Notes: generated by a model from the letters alone, not told the origin. Counted from the first letter of the stretch, positions 1 to 9,416 are shown. The stretch is 64,000 bases of DNA from Phenylobacterium parvum (GCF_003150835.1 NZ_CP029479.1:1959501-2023500); one strand, 5' to 3'. Program-made: numbers and translations.

Positions 1-1045
1 GGGCCGGGTCGGCGGCGACGCGCGCCCTCAGGTCGGCCTCGTCGGCCCGCTTGGCGTCCATCAGGGACGGCGTGTTGAGGGCGAACTGGCGGCCGAAAAA
101 GACCTTGAAGCCGTTCTCGAGCCCGAAGAGGGAATCGGTGGCGATCCGCCGGCTCTCGGCGTCGCGGCGCGAGAACTCGATCAGGCGTCCGCGCATCTCC
201 GAGCGCTGCAGCTGGCTGACCGGGATGACCAGGTCGCGCTGGGTCTCGAGCTGGGAGACGGTCAGCAGGCGGTCCGTGGAGCCCGGGTTGCCGGAGACGA
301 AGGTCGCCTCACCCGGCAGCGGGGCGCGGGCCTTCCAGGTCAGGTGCTGGGGCGTGCGGACGGCCTTGCCGTCCTCGTACAGGCGCAGGAAGCCGACATC
401 GAGGGCGTAGCGCGGGAAGTTGAAGTTGTCCGGGTCGCCCCCGAAGAAGGCGGCGCTGAGTTCAGGAGCGAAAACAAGGCGGACGTCGGAATACTTCCGG
501 TAACGGTAGAGCTTGTGCTGGCCGCCCCGGTAGAAGCTGATGACCTGGCAGCGGACGGTCGTATCCGTCCCGCAGGCGGCGGTTTCCAGGCGGGCGTAGG
601 CGGCGTTGCGGGCCTTGATGAAGTCGCCGCCGGACAGGCCGTTGGTCGCCTTGGCGACATCGGCCGACACATCGGTGATGGTCTGGAGGATCTCGGCCTG
701 CACCCCGGGGCAGGTGCGCTCCTCGGCCCGGGTGCGGGCCAGGAAGCTGTCCTTCACGTAGTCGGCCGAACCGGAGGACAGGTTCTGGGCGCAGTCGACC
801 ACGCAGTGCTGGTTGGTGAGGACGAGGCCATCCGGCGAGACCAGAGAGGCCGAGCACCCGCTGGTGAGGCGCACGGAGGCGGCCTGGACGCGGTCCAGCC
901 ACTTCTGGTCGACCTTCACGCCCAGGGATTGCTCCACCCGGGCCGAGGGGAAGGCGTCGAAGGTCCACATGCCTTCGTCGGCGCGGGCAAGGGCGGGAAG
1001 GCAGAGGGTGGCCGCCGCGAGGGCGCCAGCGAGCTTGTAGGTCAT
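1..1045 (-). CDS. S46 family serine peptidase (DPP7/DPP11-like), 3' part beyond the window
   Basis: The frame runs off the left edge, so only the N-terminal ~348 residues are present. It starts at an ATG with an exported-protein leader (hydrophobic stretch ending LARADEG, about residue 23). The S46 signature is clear: VLTNQHC with the likely catalytic His at residue 80, then a FGGDPDNFNFPRY block (about 201-213) followed by the probable catalytic Asp near 216. In the known DPP7/DPP11 enzymes the nucleophilic Ser lies near the C-terminus, which is outside this window. These periplasmic exopeptidases remove dipeptides from oligopeptide N-termini. It is divergent from the ABC exporter operon. 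The family call is confident; substrate preference cannot be read from this part. Confidence 0.9.
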   Translation of the reverse strand, partial: MTYKLAGALAAATLCLPALARADEGMWTFDAFPSARVEQSLGVKVDQKWLDRVQAASVRLTSGCSASLVSPDGLVLTNQHCVVDCAQNLSSGSADYVKDSFLARTRAEERTCPGVQAEILQTITDVSADVAKATNGLSGGDFIKARNAAYARLETAACGTDTTVRCQVISFYRGGQHKLYRYRKYSDVRLVFAPELSAAFFGGDPDNFNFPRYALDVGFLRLYEDGKAVRTPQHLTWKARAPLPGEATFVSGNPGSTDRLLTVSQLETQRDLVIPVSQLQRSEMRGRLIEFSRRDAESRRIATDSLFGLENGFKVFFGRQFALNTPSLMDAKRADEADLRARVAADPA

Positions 1046-1226
1046 GTCAGCATCCGTCCGCGCCCGGGAGGGGCGCCTTTTCCGCCTTCTAGCGAGCCCG
1101 GGACAAACGGGCCACCCCCCGGGCGTGGCGCCGGTGCAAACCCCGGGTGTTCAGGCCATAGCCTTACCTTCAGTTAACGCAGTCGGTGGAATGGTGCAGG
1201 CGGGGAATGGTCCCCGCGGAGCGTCC

Positions 1227-2369
1227 ATGTCCCTGGCCCTGGCCACGCTGGTCCACGAATGGCGACGGTATCTGGCCGCCGTGATCGCGCTTGCGTTCTC
1301 GGGGGTGCTGATCCTTTCCCAGGTCGGGCTGATGACGGGAATCCTGCGCGCCTACACCGCCACAATCGACCGCTCGCCCGCCGAGATCATCATCCTGCCG
1401 CCCAAGGCCCAGAGCCTGATGGGAACGACCCAGGCGGAACTGCCCAGCCGGATCCGCCCACGGATGTACCTGCATCCGGACGTCGAGGCCGTGGACACCT
1501 GGGAAGACAAGGTGGGCGAGTGGACCAACATCCCCAAGCCTGGCGACAAGCAGGTGCGGACCTACGCCCGCTTGGCCATGGCCGATCCCGCGCCAGGGTC
1601 CGTCACCCTTCCCGTGGACTTTCCCGAGAGCGCGAGGCGCGCCCTCGAGGCGCCCCTGTCGGTGGTCGTGGATGTTTCCGCCCTCCAGAGGCTGGGCGTC
1701 GGCGTCGGCGATTCCGTCATCATCAGGGGCCAGACCCTTCAGGTTGCAGCCGCGGTGTCGGGCTACGCCAACATTGAACTCCCGACGGTCTTCGTGTCCC
1801 GGGACACGCTCATCCGGCTGGGGCTGATGACGGGGGGCGACAAGACCGGCCTGCTCCTCCTGAAGATCCGGGACGGCGGCGACCCCGCAGCGGTCCGGGA
1901 CTTTCTCAACACCGCAGCAAACGGTGAATACCGCGCCTGGCTCCGCGAGGACCTGTCGGAGGCCAACAGCGCCGCCTTCATGGAGGAACAGGTCGTAGGC
2001 ATCCTGCTGGGATTTTCACTGGTCCTTGCGATGCTCATCGGGGTCGGCATCACCTCCCAGACCCTTCGCGGCGCGGTGGCGTCCAACATCCGCGAGTTCG
2101 CAAGCCTGCGCGCCCTGGGGGTGTCCATGCCCGCCCTGCGGGGTGTGTTGGTGGAGCTGTCCTTCTGGGTCGGGATTGCAGGCCTGGCGGGAACCGCAGT
2201 CCTTACCGGCTGCGTCCTGGCGGCGGCGCGCCTCGGCAATGTCAACATGAGCCTGCCCCCCACCTATGTCGGAGGCGTCGCGGCGCTCCTGATGGCGATC
2301 TCCCTGGTCTCGGGCTTCCTGTCCCTCGGAGCCCTGTCGCGCAGCGAGCCGGCGGAGCTGCTGCGATGA
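1227..2369 (+). CDS. ABC transporter permease, DevC/FtsX-like
   Basis: 380-residue inner-membrane permease. It has one N-terminal membrane segment (about residues 17-38), a large extracytoplasmic region, and three C-terminal segments beginning around residue 265, the topology of the MacB/FtsX/DevC superfamily. I chose the ATG at 1227 because GGAG lies about six bases upstream; the frame stays open upstream to 1044 but without a ribosome site, and an ATG at 1191 is a weaker option. It is the first gene of three that overlap by four bases each (permease, ATPase, HlyD-type adaptor), the gene set of the DevBCA-type exporters described in cyanobacteria. The cargo is unknown. Confidence 0.85.
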   Translation: MSLALATLVHEWRRYLAAVIALAFSGVLILSQVGLMTGILRAYTATIDRSPAEIIILPPKAQSLMGTTQAELPSRIRPRMYLHPDVEAVDTWEDKVGEWTNIPKPGDKQVRTYARLAMADPAPGSVTLPVDFPESARRALEAPLSVVVDVSALQRLGVGVGDSVIIRGQTLQVAAAVSGYANIELPTVFVSRDTLIRLGLMTGGDKTGLLLLKIRDGGDPAAVRDFLNTAANGEYRAWLREDLSEANSAAFMEEQVVGILLGFSLVLAMLIGVGITSQTLRGAVASNIREFASLRALGVSMPALRGVLVELSFWVGIAGLAGTAVLTGCVLAAARLGNVNMSLPPTYVGGVAALLMAISLVSGFLSLGALSRSEPAELLR

Positions 2370-3064
2370 GCGGAGAGACAGCGATCCGGTCGCAGGGCCT
2401 GACCAAGCGTTACCGGTCCGGAAACGCAACCCTGACCGTCCTGGACCGGGCGGACTTCGACGCCCGGAGCGGCGAGATCGCCCTGGTGATGGGGCCGTCA
2501 GGCTCGGGCAAGTCGACCCTGATCGCGGTGCTGTCGGGCCTCCTGCGCCCGGACGCCGGATCGGTGAACGCCCTGGGCGTGGACCTCTGGGGGCTGAAGC
2601 CCGCCCAGATCGACCGCTTCCGCCTGGACCACTGCGGCTTCATCTTCCAGGGGTTCAACCTGTTCCCCGCCCTGACGGCCCTGGAACAGGTGGCCCAGGT
2701 CCTGAGGTTCGCCGGCCGTTCCCCGCGCGAGGCGCGCCGCCAGGCCGAGGCGGCCCTGGACGCCGTGGGCCTGACCCCGCGCCTGACCCTGCGCCCGGCC
2801 GAGCTGTCCGGCGGCGAGAAGCAGAGGGTGGCCATCGCCCGGGCCCTGGCCAAGAAACCCCGGCTGATCTTCGCCGACGAGCCGACCTCGGCCCTCGACG
2901 GCGAGAACGGCCAGAGGGTGATCGCCCTCCTGCAGACCGCCGCCCGCGAACAGGACGCCGCGGTGATCTGCGTGACCCATGACCAGAGACTTGAAGCCTG
3001 GGCGGACCGGGTCATCCATATCGAGGATGGTCGGATCGCCGGAGCGGAAGAGGAAACCCGATGA
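2366..3064 (+). CDS. ABC transporter ATP-binding protein, DevA/LolD-like
   Basis: 232-residue nucleotide-binding subunit. In order it has Walker A GPSGSGKST, a Q-loop (FIFQGFNLF), the signature LSGGEKQRVAIARAL, Walker B LIFADEPTSALD and the H-loop VTHD. The FNLFPALTALEQV context is typical of the MacB/LolD/DevA class, which powers extracytoplasmic export or extraction rather than import. The start ATGA overlaps the permease stop, so translation is probably coupled. No substrate-binding protein gene is nearby, which supports an export role. Confidence 0.92.
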   Translation: MSGETAIRSQGLTKRYRSGNATLTVLDRADFDARSGEIALVMGPSGSGKSTLIAVLSGLLRPDAGSVNALGVDLWGLKPAQIDRFRLDHCGFIFQGFNLFPALTALEQVAQVLRFAGRSPREARRQAEAALDAVGLTPRLTLRPAELSGGEKQRVAIARALAKKPRLIFADEPTSALDGENGQRVIALLQTAAREQDAAVICVTHDQRLEAWADRVIHIEDGRIAGAEEETR

Positions 3065-4008
3065 CTGGCCTGCTGCGTAACCCCCTGGTTTGGGTCCTGG
3101 CCGTGCTGCTGGCTGGCGGCGGCGGCTTCGTCGTTTGGAGGACGCTGGGCGCGCGCCCGCCCGTCGCGCCTGTCGCGCCATCCTCGCCCTACTCGGCGGC
3201 GGCCAGCGGCAAGGTGGACGTGGAAGGCGGCATGATCCAGGTCGCCGCCCGTCGCGCAGGGATCATCCGGGACGTCCTGGTCAACGAAGGCGATGACGTG
3301 GTCCGCGGACAGGTCCTGGCCCGGCAGGAGGACGAGGAGCCCCGCCTGTCCGCCGGTCGCGCCTCAGCGGCCCTTGGCGAAGCGCGCGCCCGGATCACCG
3401 CCCTGGAGGTCGCGGTCTCGACCGCGAAGCGGGAGCGCGAGCGCCTGCGGGGCCTGGTGGGCTCGAACTTCGTGGCCGCCCAGAAGCTGGACCAGGCCGA
3501 GGACCAGGTGCGCCAGGCCGAGGCCGATCTGGCGGCAGGACAGGCTTCGGTGGACACCGCCCGGGCGGCCCTGGCCCAGGCCCAGTACGAGCTGGAGCTG
3601 ACGATCGTGCGCGCGCCGGTCGACGGCCGGATCGCCCGCCGCTACGCCAACCCGGGCAGCGGCGCCTCGACCCTGAACGTGTCCACCCTGTTCGACCTGG
3701 AGCCCAAGGCGCCCCGCATCGTGCGGGTGGAGGTGACCGAGGGCGCCCTGCCCTCCGTGGCCCAGGGCCAGGCCGTACAGATCAGTCCCGAAGCCGATCC
3801 GGCGAAATCCTATCCCGGCAAGGTGGCGCGCATCTCGGCCGTCTTCGGCGCCCGGCGCCTCCAGTCTGATGACCCCGCCGAGCGCAAGGACGAGCGGGTG
3901 GTCGAGGTGGTGGTCACCGCCGACGGCGCGCCCCTGCTGATCGGCCAGCGCGTACTGGTGCGGTTCCTGAAGCCCGGCGCGAAGGCCGTGCCCGCCGCGG
4001 CTTCTTGA
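3061..4008 (+). CDS. HlyD-family periplasmic adaptor (membrane fusion protein), DevB-like
   Basis: 315 residues with an N-terminal membrane anchor (about 5-25). A split biotinyl-lipoyl-like domain (AARRAGIIRDVLVNEGDDVVRGQVLARQ and later LTIVRAPVDGRIARR) flanks an Ala/Glu/Arg-rich coiled-coil hairpin of roughly residues 95-180, followed by a beta-barrel region. Such proteins bridge an inner-membrane ABC pump to an outer-membrane TolC-like duct. It overlaps the ATPase gene by four bases and closes the operon. No outer-membrane partner is encoded here, so a TolC elsewhere is presumably used. Confidence 0.88.
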   Translation: MTGLLRNPLVWVLAVLLAGGGGFVVWRTLGARPPVAPVAPSSPYSAAASGKVDVEGGMIQVAARRAGIIRDVLVNEGDDVVRGQVLARQEDEEPRLSAGRASAALGEARARITALEVAVSTAKRERERLRGLVGSNFVAAQKLDQAEDQVRQAEADLAAGQASVDTARAALAQAQYELELTIVRAPVDGRIARRYANPGSGASTLNVSTLFDLEPKAPRIVRVEVTEGALPSVAQGQAVQISPEADPAKSYPGKVARISAVFGARRLQSDDPAERKDERVVEVVVTADGAPLLIGQRVLVRFLKPGAKAVPAAAS

Positions 4009-4069
4009 CGCCCGGCCCCGGCCGCCGCACAACCCGGCCCGACTTCAATTCTGGGCAGGGAGCCTTCTC

Positions 4070-4975
4070 ATGGCTGACATCCGTTTCGACGGTAAGGTTG
4101 CGATCGTCACGGGCGCGGGCGGCGGCCTCGGCCGGCAGCATGCGCTGGAGCTGGCGCGGCGTGGCGCGAAGGTCGTGATCAACGACCTGGGGGGCTCGAT
4201 GGATGGCTCGGGCGGCTCCTCCGCCGCGGCCGAGGCGGTCGTGGCCGAGATCAAGGCCTTCGGCGGCGAGGCCATCGCCAACGGCAGCTCGGTGACCGAC
4301 GACGCCGGCGTCGCCAACATGGTCCAGCAGGCCATGGACGCCTGGGGCCGGATCGACATCCTGGTCGCCAACGCCGGCATCCTGCGGGACAAGACCTTCT
4401 CGAAGATGGAAATGGCCGACTTCGAGGCGGTGATGAATGTCCACGTCATGGGCTCGGTGAAGCCGGCCAAGGCGGTCTGGGAGATCATGAAGGCCCAGAA
4501 CTACGGCCGGATCGTTGTGACGACCTCGTCCACCGGGCTCTATGGCAACTTCGGCCAGTCCAACTACGGCGCCGCCAAGCTGGCCCTGATCGGCTTCATG
4601 AACACCCTCAAGCTCGAGGGCCAGAAGAACAACATCCACGTCAACGCCATCAGCCCGGTGGCCGCGACCCGGATGACCGAGAACCTGATGCCGGCCGAGG
4701 TCCTGGCCAAGCTGAAGCCGGAGTACGTGACCCCTGCCGTGGTCTACCTGGTCTCGGAAGAGGCCCCCACCGGCGTGGTCATGACCGCCGGCGCCGGCGC
4801 CTTCGCCCAGGCCCGGATCTACGAGACCGAAGGCGTCTATCTGGGTGAAGGCGGGCTGTCGGTCGAGGAAGTGCGCGACAACTTCGCCCGCATCACCGAT
4901 CCCACGGGCCAGCAGGCCTACGTGAACGGCGGCGAGCAGAGCGGGAAGTTCTTCCGCAAGATGCAGGGCGGCTAG
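4070..4975 (+). CDS. SDR dehydrogenase, 3-hydroxyacyl-CoA dehydrogenase type (HSD17B4 N-domain-like)
   Basis: 301 residues, a short-chain dehydrogenase with the nucleotide motif TGAGGGLGRQHA near the N-terminus, NAG at the NAGILRDKTF block, and catalytic Ser...YxxxK (TTSSTGLYGNFGQSNYGAAK). The NDLGG motif, the LRDKTF signature and the ~300-residue length match the hydroxyacyl-CoA dehydrogenase domain of peroxisomal multifunctional enzyme 2 and its bacterial homologues, so a role in fatty acyl-CoA or steroid side-chain oxidation is likely but inferred. It has its own ATG after GGGAGCC. The upstream gap of 61 bases separates it from the exporter genes. Confidence 0.85.
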   Translation: MADIRFDGKVAIVTGAGGGLGRQHALELARRGAKVVINDLGGSMDGSGGSSAAAEAVVAEIKAFGGEAIANGSSVTDDAGVANMVQQAMDAWGRIDILVANAGILRDKTFSKMEMADFEAVMNVHVMGSVKPAKAVWEIMKAQNYGRIVVTTSSTGLYGNFGQSNYGAAKLALIGFMNTLKLEGQKNNIHVNAISPVAATRMTENLMPAEVLAKLKPEYVTPAVVYLVSEEAPTGVVMTAGAGAFAQARIYETEGVYLGEGGLSVEEVRDNFARITDPTGQQAYVNGGEQSGKFFRKMQGG

Positions 4976-5076
4976 GCCTGGGCGGGGCCGGAGTTTCCCC
5001 TTGCCCTGAGAGGGGGAACCCGGCCTATCCTTCTGGCGACCCGGAAACACCGGGCGCTGTGTAGGGGGAGTCCAGA

Positions 5077-6513
5077 GTGTCCAACGTGAACCGGCCGACG
5101 GCGAGCCATAACCTGAGCCTGCCGGCGGCCCTGGCCTTCGCCGCGATCAGCCTTCCCCTGGCTGCCCTGGGCCTTTCGGTTGGCGTCCAGCTGCCGCCCT
5201 ATTTCGCCAGCCAACTGGGCGTCAGCCTGGCGGTTGTCGGCGGCGCCTTTGGCATCGTGCGGCTCCTGGACATCTGGCTGGACCCGATCATCGGCCTGGG
5301 CATGGACCGGACGCGGACGCGGTTCGGACGCTACAGGGTCTGGATGGTGGCTGGGGCGCCGCTCCTGATCGTCGCCGTCTACATGCTCTACAATGCGCCC
5401 AAGGGCGCGACGCAGGTCTACCTGATCATCTGGCTGCTCGCGATGTACCTTGGCCAGTCGATCATGGGCTTGTCCCACTCGGCCTGGGCCGCGGTCCTGG
5501 CCAAGAGCTATGAACAGAGGTCACGGATCTTCGGCGTGCTCACGGCCGTGGGCGTGATCGGCTCGCTGACCGCCCTCGCCATCCCAATTCTCCTGGAACA
5601 GGCGGGCGTAGAAGGGGTCAACCCGATCCAGGCGATAGGATGGTTCGTGATCGCCATGATCCCGGTCACCCTCCTGATCGCCGTGATCCCGACCCCCGAG
5701 ACCATCAACAGGGACGACGGGGCGCACTTCACCCTGGCCGACTACGCCAAGCTGTTCAGCCGTGGAAACGTCATCCGGATCCTGGCGGCGGACCTCTTCG
5801 TCACCCTGGGTCCCGGCTGGATGGCCGCCCTCTACATGTTCTTCTTCACCAGCACCCGGGGCTTCTCGCCGACCGGCGCCAGCCTGCTGCTGATGGTCTA
5901 CATCGTCGCGGGCTTCGTGGGCGCGCCGCTCACGGCGGCCCTGGCCAACCGCATCAGCAAGCACCGGGCCCTGATGCTGGCGACCACCCTCTACTCCATT
6001 GGCCTGATCCTGCTCCTGTTCCTGCCGAAGGGGAGCTTCGCCTGGTTCGTACCCGCCATGGCCGTCGAGGGCGCACTGGCCGCAGGCTTCGGGGTCATGA
6101 CCCGGGCCATCACAGCCGACATCGGCGACGAACTCCGCCTCGAGGGCGGCCGGGAACAGATCGGCCTGCTCTATGCCCTGACGGCCGCGACCAGCAAGCT
6201 GGCGGGCGCCTTCTCCATCTTCCTGACCTTCAATGTCCTGGCCCTGGTCGGTTACGACGCCAAGGTCGGCGCGAAGAACACGCCAGAGCAGATCCTGGGC
6301 CTGGAGCTCGCCTACATCGTCGGACCCATCGTCTTCGTCATGCTCGCGGGCGCCTGCTTCATCGGCTACAAGCTGGACGCCGAGCGGCACGCCGAAATCC
6401 GGCGCCAGCTGGACGAGCGCGACGGCCATACCGAGGTGGCCTATGACGAGGCTGCGGTGCTTGAGGGCCTGACCGGCGAGCCGGGAGGCCACTCGTCCGT
6501 GGACCGGCGTTAG
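5077..6513 (+). CDS. MFS transporter, GPH (MelB-like) cation-sugar symporter family
   Basis: 478 residues with about twelve membrane segments. The N-terminal block DIWLDPIIGLGMDRTRTRFGRYR has the paired aspartates and the RxxxGR loop diagnostic of the glycoside-pentoside-hexuronide:cation symporters (MFS_2). The GTG start is supported by GGGGGAG seven bases upstream. The C-terminal tail (about 440-478) is hydrophilic. Substrate is unknown; sugars and short glycosides are typical. It stands alone between the SDR gene and the convergent mrp gene. Confidence 0.85.
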   Translation: MSNVNRPTASHNLSLPAALAFAAISLPLAALGLSVGVQLPPYFASQLGVSLAVVGGAFGIVRLLDIWLDPIIGLGMDRTRTRFGRYRVWMVAGAPLLIVAVYMLYNAPKGATQVYLIIWLLAMYLGQSIMGLSHSAWAAVLAKSYEQRSRIFGVLTAVGVIGSLTALAIPILLEQAGVEGVNPIQAIGWFVIAMIPVTLLIAVIPTPETINRDDGAHFTLADYAKLFSRGNVIRILAADLFVTLGPGWMAALYMFFFTSTRGFSPTGASLLLMVYIVAGFVGAPLTAALANRISKHRALMLATTLYSIGLILLLFLPKGSFAWFVPAMAVEGALAAGFGVMTRAITADIGDELRLEGGREQIGLLYALTAATSKLAGAFSIFLTFNVLALVGYDAKVGAKNTPEQILGLELAYIVGPIVFVMLAGACFIGYKLDAERHAEIRRQLDERDGHTEVAYDEAAVLEGLTGEPGGHSSVDRR

Positions 6514-6533
6514 GTTCTGAAACCAAACGCCTG

Positions 6534-6568
6534 CTCACCCGGCTTCCGGCCGGAGCTCCCCCTTGGGG
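6534..6568 (+). repeat. GC-rich intergenic repeat, copy 1
   Basis: This stretch (CTCACCCGG...CCGGAGCTCCCCCTTGGGG) closely matches the reverse complement of 12418-12460. It contains a small dyad (CCGG/CCGG) followed by CTCCCCCTTGGGG. It lies between convergent genes, where it could fold in both transcripts. Three further members lie downstream of ilvB. I regard it as a dispersed REP-like element. Confidence 0.6.
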
Positions 6569-6595
6569 AAGCCATTGCTGTGTTTCAGCCGGGGC

Positions 6596-7729
6596 TCAGG
6601 CCACCGCCGCGGCCAGCGCCGCGAAGGCCCGGGATGAGGCGCTGTCAGGATGGGAAAGCACGCCTGGCCGGCCCTCGTCGCAGGCCGCCCGCAGGGGCGT
6701 CTCCAGGGGGATTTCCGCCAGCAGGGGCACGCCCAGCCGGACGGCCTCGGCCCGGGCGCCGCCCTCGCCGAAGATCGGGATGCGGGCGCCGGTAGAGGGT
6801 TCCTCGAACCAGGCCATGTTCTCGACGACGCCCAGCAGGGGCGTCTCGGTCTTGCGGAACATGGCGGCGGCCCGCCGGGCGTCGATCAGGGCGATCTCCT
6901 GAGGGGTGGAGACGATGAGGACCCCATCGATCTTCAGCTTCTGGACCAGGGTCAGCTGGATGTCGCCCGTACCCGGCGGCAGGTCGACGACCAACACATC
7001 CAGGGGCGCCTCAGCGGTTCCCCACAGGACGTCCTGCACCATCTGGCGGGCGGCGGAGGAGGCCATGGGGCCGCGCCAGATCATGGGCGAGCCCTCGTCC
7101 ACCAGAAAGCCGATGGACATGACCTTCACGCCCCAGGCCTCGAGGGGAACGAGCTTCTTGTCGGCGTTGAAGGCGGGACGGGAATCCAGGCCCATCATTC
7201 TCGGCGCCGAAGGGCCGTAGACGTCGGCGTCGAGCAGGCCGACCGACAGGCCGCGGGCGGCGAGGGCGGCGGCCAGGTTGACCGAGATGGTGGACTTGCC
7301 CACCCCACCCTTGCCGCTGGCGACGGCGATGACCCGGCGGACGTGCGGGGGACGTACGGCCTCTCCGGACGGCGCCGGGCGGGCGGCGGGGTCCTCGGAC
7401 ACCCGGGCGGCGGTCCGGCGCTGGGGCGCGGCGCCCACAGGGGTGACCGTGGCGCTGGGCCGGCCGGCCGGCGCTTCGGCGGTCAGCACCACCTGGGCGC
7501 GGGTAACGCCGGGCAGGCCGGCGATCAGGGCCTCGGCGGCGTCACGGACAGGCTGGTAGTCGGCCACCTCGCCCGCCGGGACCTCCAGCATGAATCCAGC
7601 CCGACCCGGCGCCAGGATCAGGCCACGGACGAGGCCCGCCGCGTTGAGGCCCTTGCCGGACTTGGGATCGACGATTCCGTCGAGGGCTGCAAGGAGGGCG
7701 GCTCGGTCGATGGGAGCGTCTGCGGTCAT
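6596..7729 (-). CDS. mrp: Mrp/NBP35 family iron-sulfur cluster carrier ATPase
   Basis: 377-residue cytoplasmic P-loop ATPase that holds and delivers [4Fe-4S] clusters. An N-terminal MIP18/DUF59-like domain (about 1-95, DGIVDPKSGKGLN...) is followed by a Pro/Ala-rich linker and the Mrp ATPase domain with the deviant Walker A GKGGVGKST near residue 135. Later come the DLPPGTGDIQLT block and ENMAWF. In bacterial Mrp the CxxC is often absent: here ENMAWFEEPSTGARIPIFG lacks a clear CxxC, so cluster ligands cannot be pointed to. The ATG is preceded by AGGGAC. It is convergent with the MFS gene and divergent from the HAD gene. Confidence 0.9.
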   Translation of the reverse strand: MTADAPIDRAALLAALDGIVDPKSGKGLNAAGLVRGLILAPGRAGFMLEVPAGEVADYQPVRDAAEALIAGLPGVTRAQVVLTAEAPAGRPSATVTPVGAAPQRRTAARVSEDPAARPAPSGEAVRPPHVRRVIAVASGKGGVGKSTISVNLAAALAARGLSVGLLDADVYGPSAPRMMGLDSRPAFNADKKLVPLEAWGVKVMSIGFLVDEGSPMIWRGPMASSAARQMVQDVLWGTAEAPLDVLVVDLPPGTGDIQLTLVQKLKIDGVLIVSTPQEIALIDARRAAAMFRKTETPLLGVVENMAWFEEPSTGARIPIFGEGGARAEAVRLGVPLLAEIPLETPLRAACDEGRPGVLSHPDSASSRAFAALAAAVA

Positions 7730-7846
7730 CGGGGTCCCTTCCGGCGTGAGGCCCTCATATCCCGTCGCCGGGCGGCGAAGACAAGAGGCGAAGGTCCCCC
7801 GCCAGGCGCCCTTGCCCGCGCGCCGGCGGCGTCCGACAAGGGAGCC

Positions 7847-8518
7847 ATGCCCCTGCCCCGCCCGCCCCGCGCCGTCATCTTCGACATGGACGGCCTGCTG
7901 TTCGACACCGAGGTCCTCTATCGCGACGCTCTCTCCGCCGCCGCCCGGGACATGGGGGCCCATATGCCCGAACCCGTCTTCCACAGCCTGATCGGCCTGC
8001 CGGGAGAGAGCAGCCGCCGGCTGCTGCTGGACCATTTCGGCGAGAACTTCGACGTCGACGGGCTGTGGGACGCCTCGGCGGAACACTTCCACACCCTCGC
8101 CCGCGGGCAGGACTTCCTGAAGGCGGGGGTGCGCGAGTTCCTGGACCTCCTGGACGCCCTGGCCCTGCCCCGGGCCATCGCCACCTCGTCCCGGCATGAG
8201 GACGTGACGTTCAACCTGGGCCGGCATGGGCTGGAAGGCCGCTTCCACGCCGTGGCGGCGCGGGGCGACTATCCCCGGGGCAAGCCCCATCCGGACCCAT
8301 TCCTGGTCGCAGCGGGGCGACTGGAGGTGGATCCGGCAGACTGCCTGGCGCTGGAGGACAGCCACAACGGGGTCCGGTCGGCGGCCTCGGCGGGAATGAT
8401 GACGGTGATGGTCCCGGACCTGCTGGCGGCGACCGACGAGATGGACGCCCTGTGCGCCCGCATCGTGGACGACCTGCACGCCGCCGCTGACCTGGTCCGT
8501 TTCAGCCTCGGGGCCTGA
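7847..8518 (+). CDS. HAD-superfamily hydrolase, beta-phosphoglucomutase/phosphatase-like
   Basis: 223 residues with HAD motif I (FDMDGLLFDTE, nucleophile Asp and acid/base Asp), motif II at IATSS, motif III Lys in GKPHPDP and motif IV in LALEDSHNG. The cap is helical (subclass I), as in beta-phosphoglucomutase, GPH and sugar phosphatases. The ATG follows GGGAGCC. Its substrate is a small phosphorylated metabolite that cannot be named from sequence. It is convergent with serB, only four bases apart. Confidence 0.86.
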   Translation: MPLPRPPRAVIFDMDGLLFDTEVLYRDALSAAARDMGAHMPEPVFHSLIGLPGESSRRLLLDHFGENFDVDGLWDASAEHFHTLARGQDFLKAGVREFLDLLDALALPRAIATSSRHEDVTFNLGRHGLEGRFHAVAARGDYPRGKPHPDPFLVAAGRLEVDPADCLALEDSHNGVRSAASAGMMTVMVPDLLAATDEMDALCARIVDDLHAAADLVRFSLGA

Positions 8519-8522
8519 GCCC

Positions 8523-9416
8523 TCAGTCGCGGACGAACTCGGCTTCGGAGAAGCCCATGAAGTAGAGGGCCGCCGTCAGGTCGGCATGGTCGATCTGGGC
8601 GTCGGCCTCGGCGGCGACCACCGGCTTCGCGCGGTAAGCCAGTCCCAGGCCCGCGGCCCCGATCATGGCGAGGTCGTTGGCGCCATCTCCGATGGCGGCC
8701 GCCTGGGACAGGTCCAGCCCGAGACGATCAGCCTCCGAGACGAGGGTGGCGAGCTTGGCCTCGCGGCCCAGGATGGGATCCTCGACCGCGCCGGTGAGGT
8801 GGCCGTCGGTGACGACGAACCGGTTGGCCCTGTCCCCGTGGAACCCGGCCTGGATGGCCACCCTGCGGGTGAAGAAGTCGAAGCCGCCGGACACCAGGAC
8901 GCAGTGGGCGCCTGAGGCGGCAAGGGTGCGCACGAAGGTCCGGGCGCCAGGATTGAGGCGGACCCGCTCGGCGTAGGCGCGCTCGAGCTGGGACTCCGGA
9001 AGGCCCGCCAGCATGGCCACCCGTTCGCGGAGGGCGCCCTCGAACTCCAGTTCACCCCGCATGGCCCGCTCGGTGATGGCGGCCACCTCCGCCTTGCGGC
9101 CGGCGAAGTCGGCCAGCTCGTCCAGGCATTCGCAGGCAATGATGGTGCTGTCCATGTCGGCCAGGAGGAGACGCTTGCGACGTCCCTCCTCGGGCTGGAC
9201 GCAGAGGTCCACGGGCAGGCCGGAAGCCGCCTCCAGGGCGGCGCGGCGCAGGTCCTGAAGGTCTGCGGGCTCGAGGCGGAGTTCGCGCGCCGACGGGCCG
9301 GGCGCGGGCGCCGGCTTGACGGGGCGCCCCCGGGCTGCGAGCGCTTCGGAGATCCGACCCGCGGCGGCGTCCGCCGCAGCCGGGTCCTGGCCGACAAGGG
9401 TAAGCGCGATCTGCAT
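8523..9416 (-). CDS. serB: Phosphoserine phosphatase
   Basis: 297 residues, last step of serine synthesis (O-phosphoserine to serine). HAD motif I is ADMDSTIIACECLDELADFAG, followed by SGGFDFFT (motif II) and GDGANDLAMI (motif IV), all characteristic of SerB. The N-terminal ~85 residues form an ACT-like region (MQIALTLVG). I placed the start at the ATG whose complement is 9414-9416, because the conserved strand begins there; the frame is open to 9461 with extra Met codons. This start overlaps that of miaA on the other strand. Confidence 0.9.
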   Translation of the reverse strand: MQIALTLVGQDPAAADAAAGRISEALAARGRPVKPAPAPGPSARELRLEPADLQDLRRAALEAASGLPVDLCVQPEEGRRKRLLLADMDSTIIACECLDELADFAGRKAEVAAITERAMRGELEFEGALRERVAMLAGLPESQLERAYAERVRLNPGARTFVRTLAASGAHCVLVSGGFDFFTRRVAIQAGFHGDRANRFVVTDGHLTGAVEDPILGREAKLATLVSEADRLGLDLSQAAAIGDGANDLAMIGAAGLGLAYRAKPVVAAEADAQIDHADLTAALYFMGFSEAEFVRD

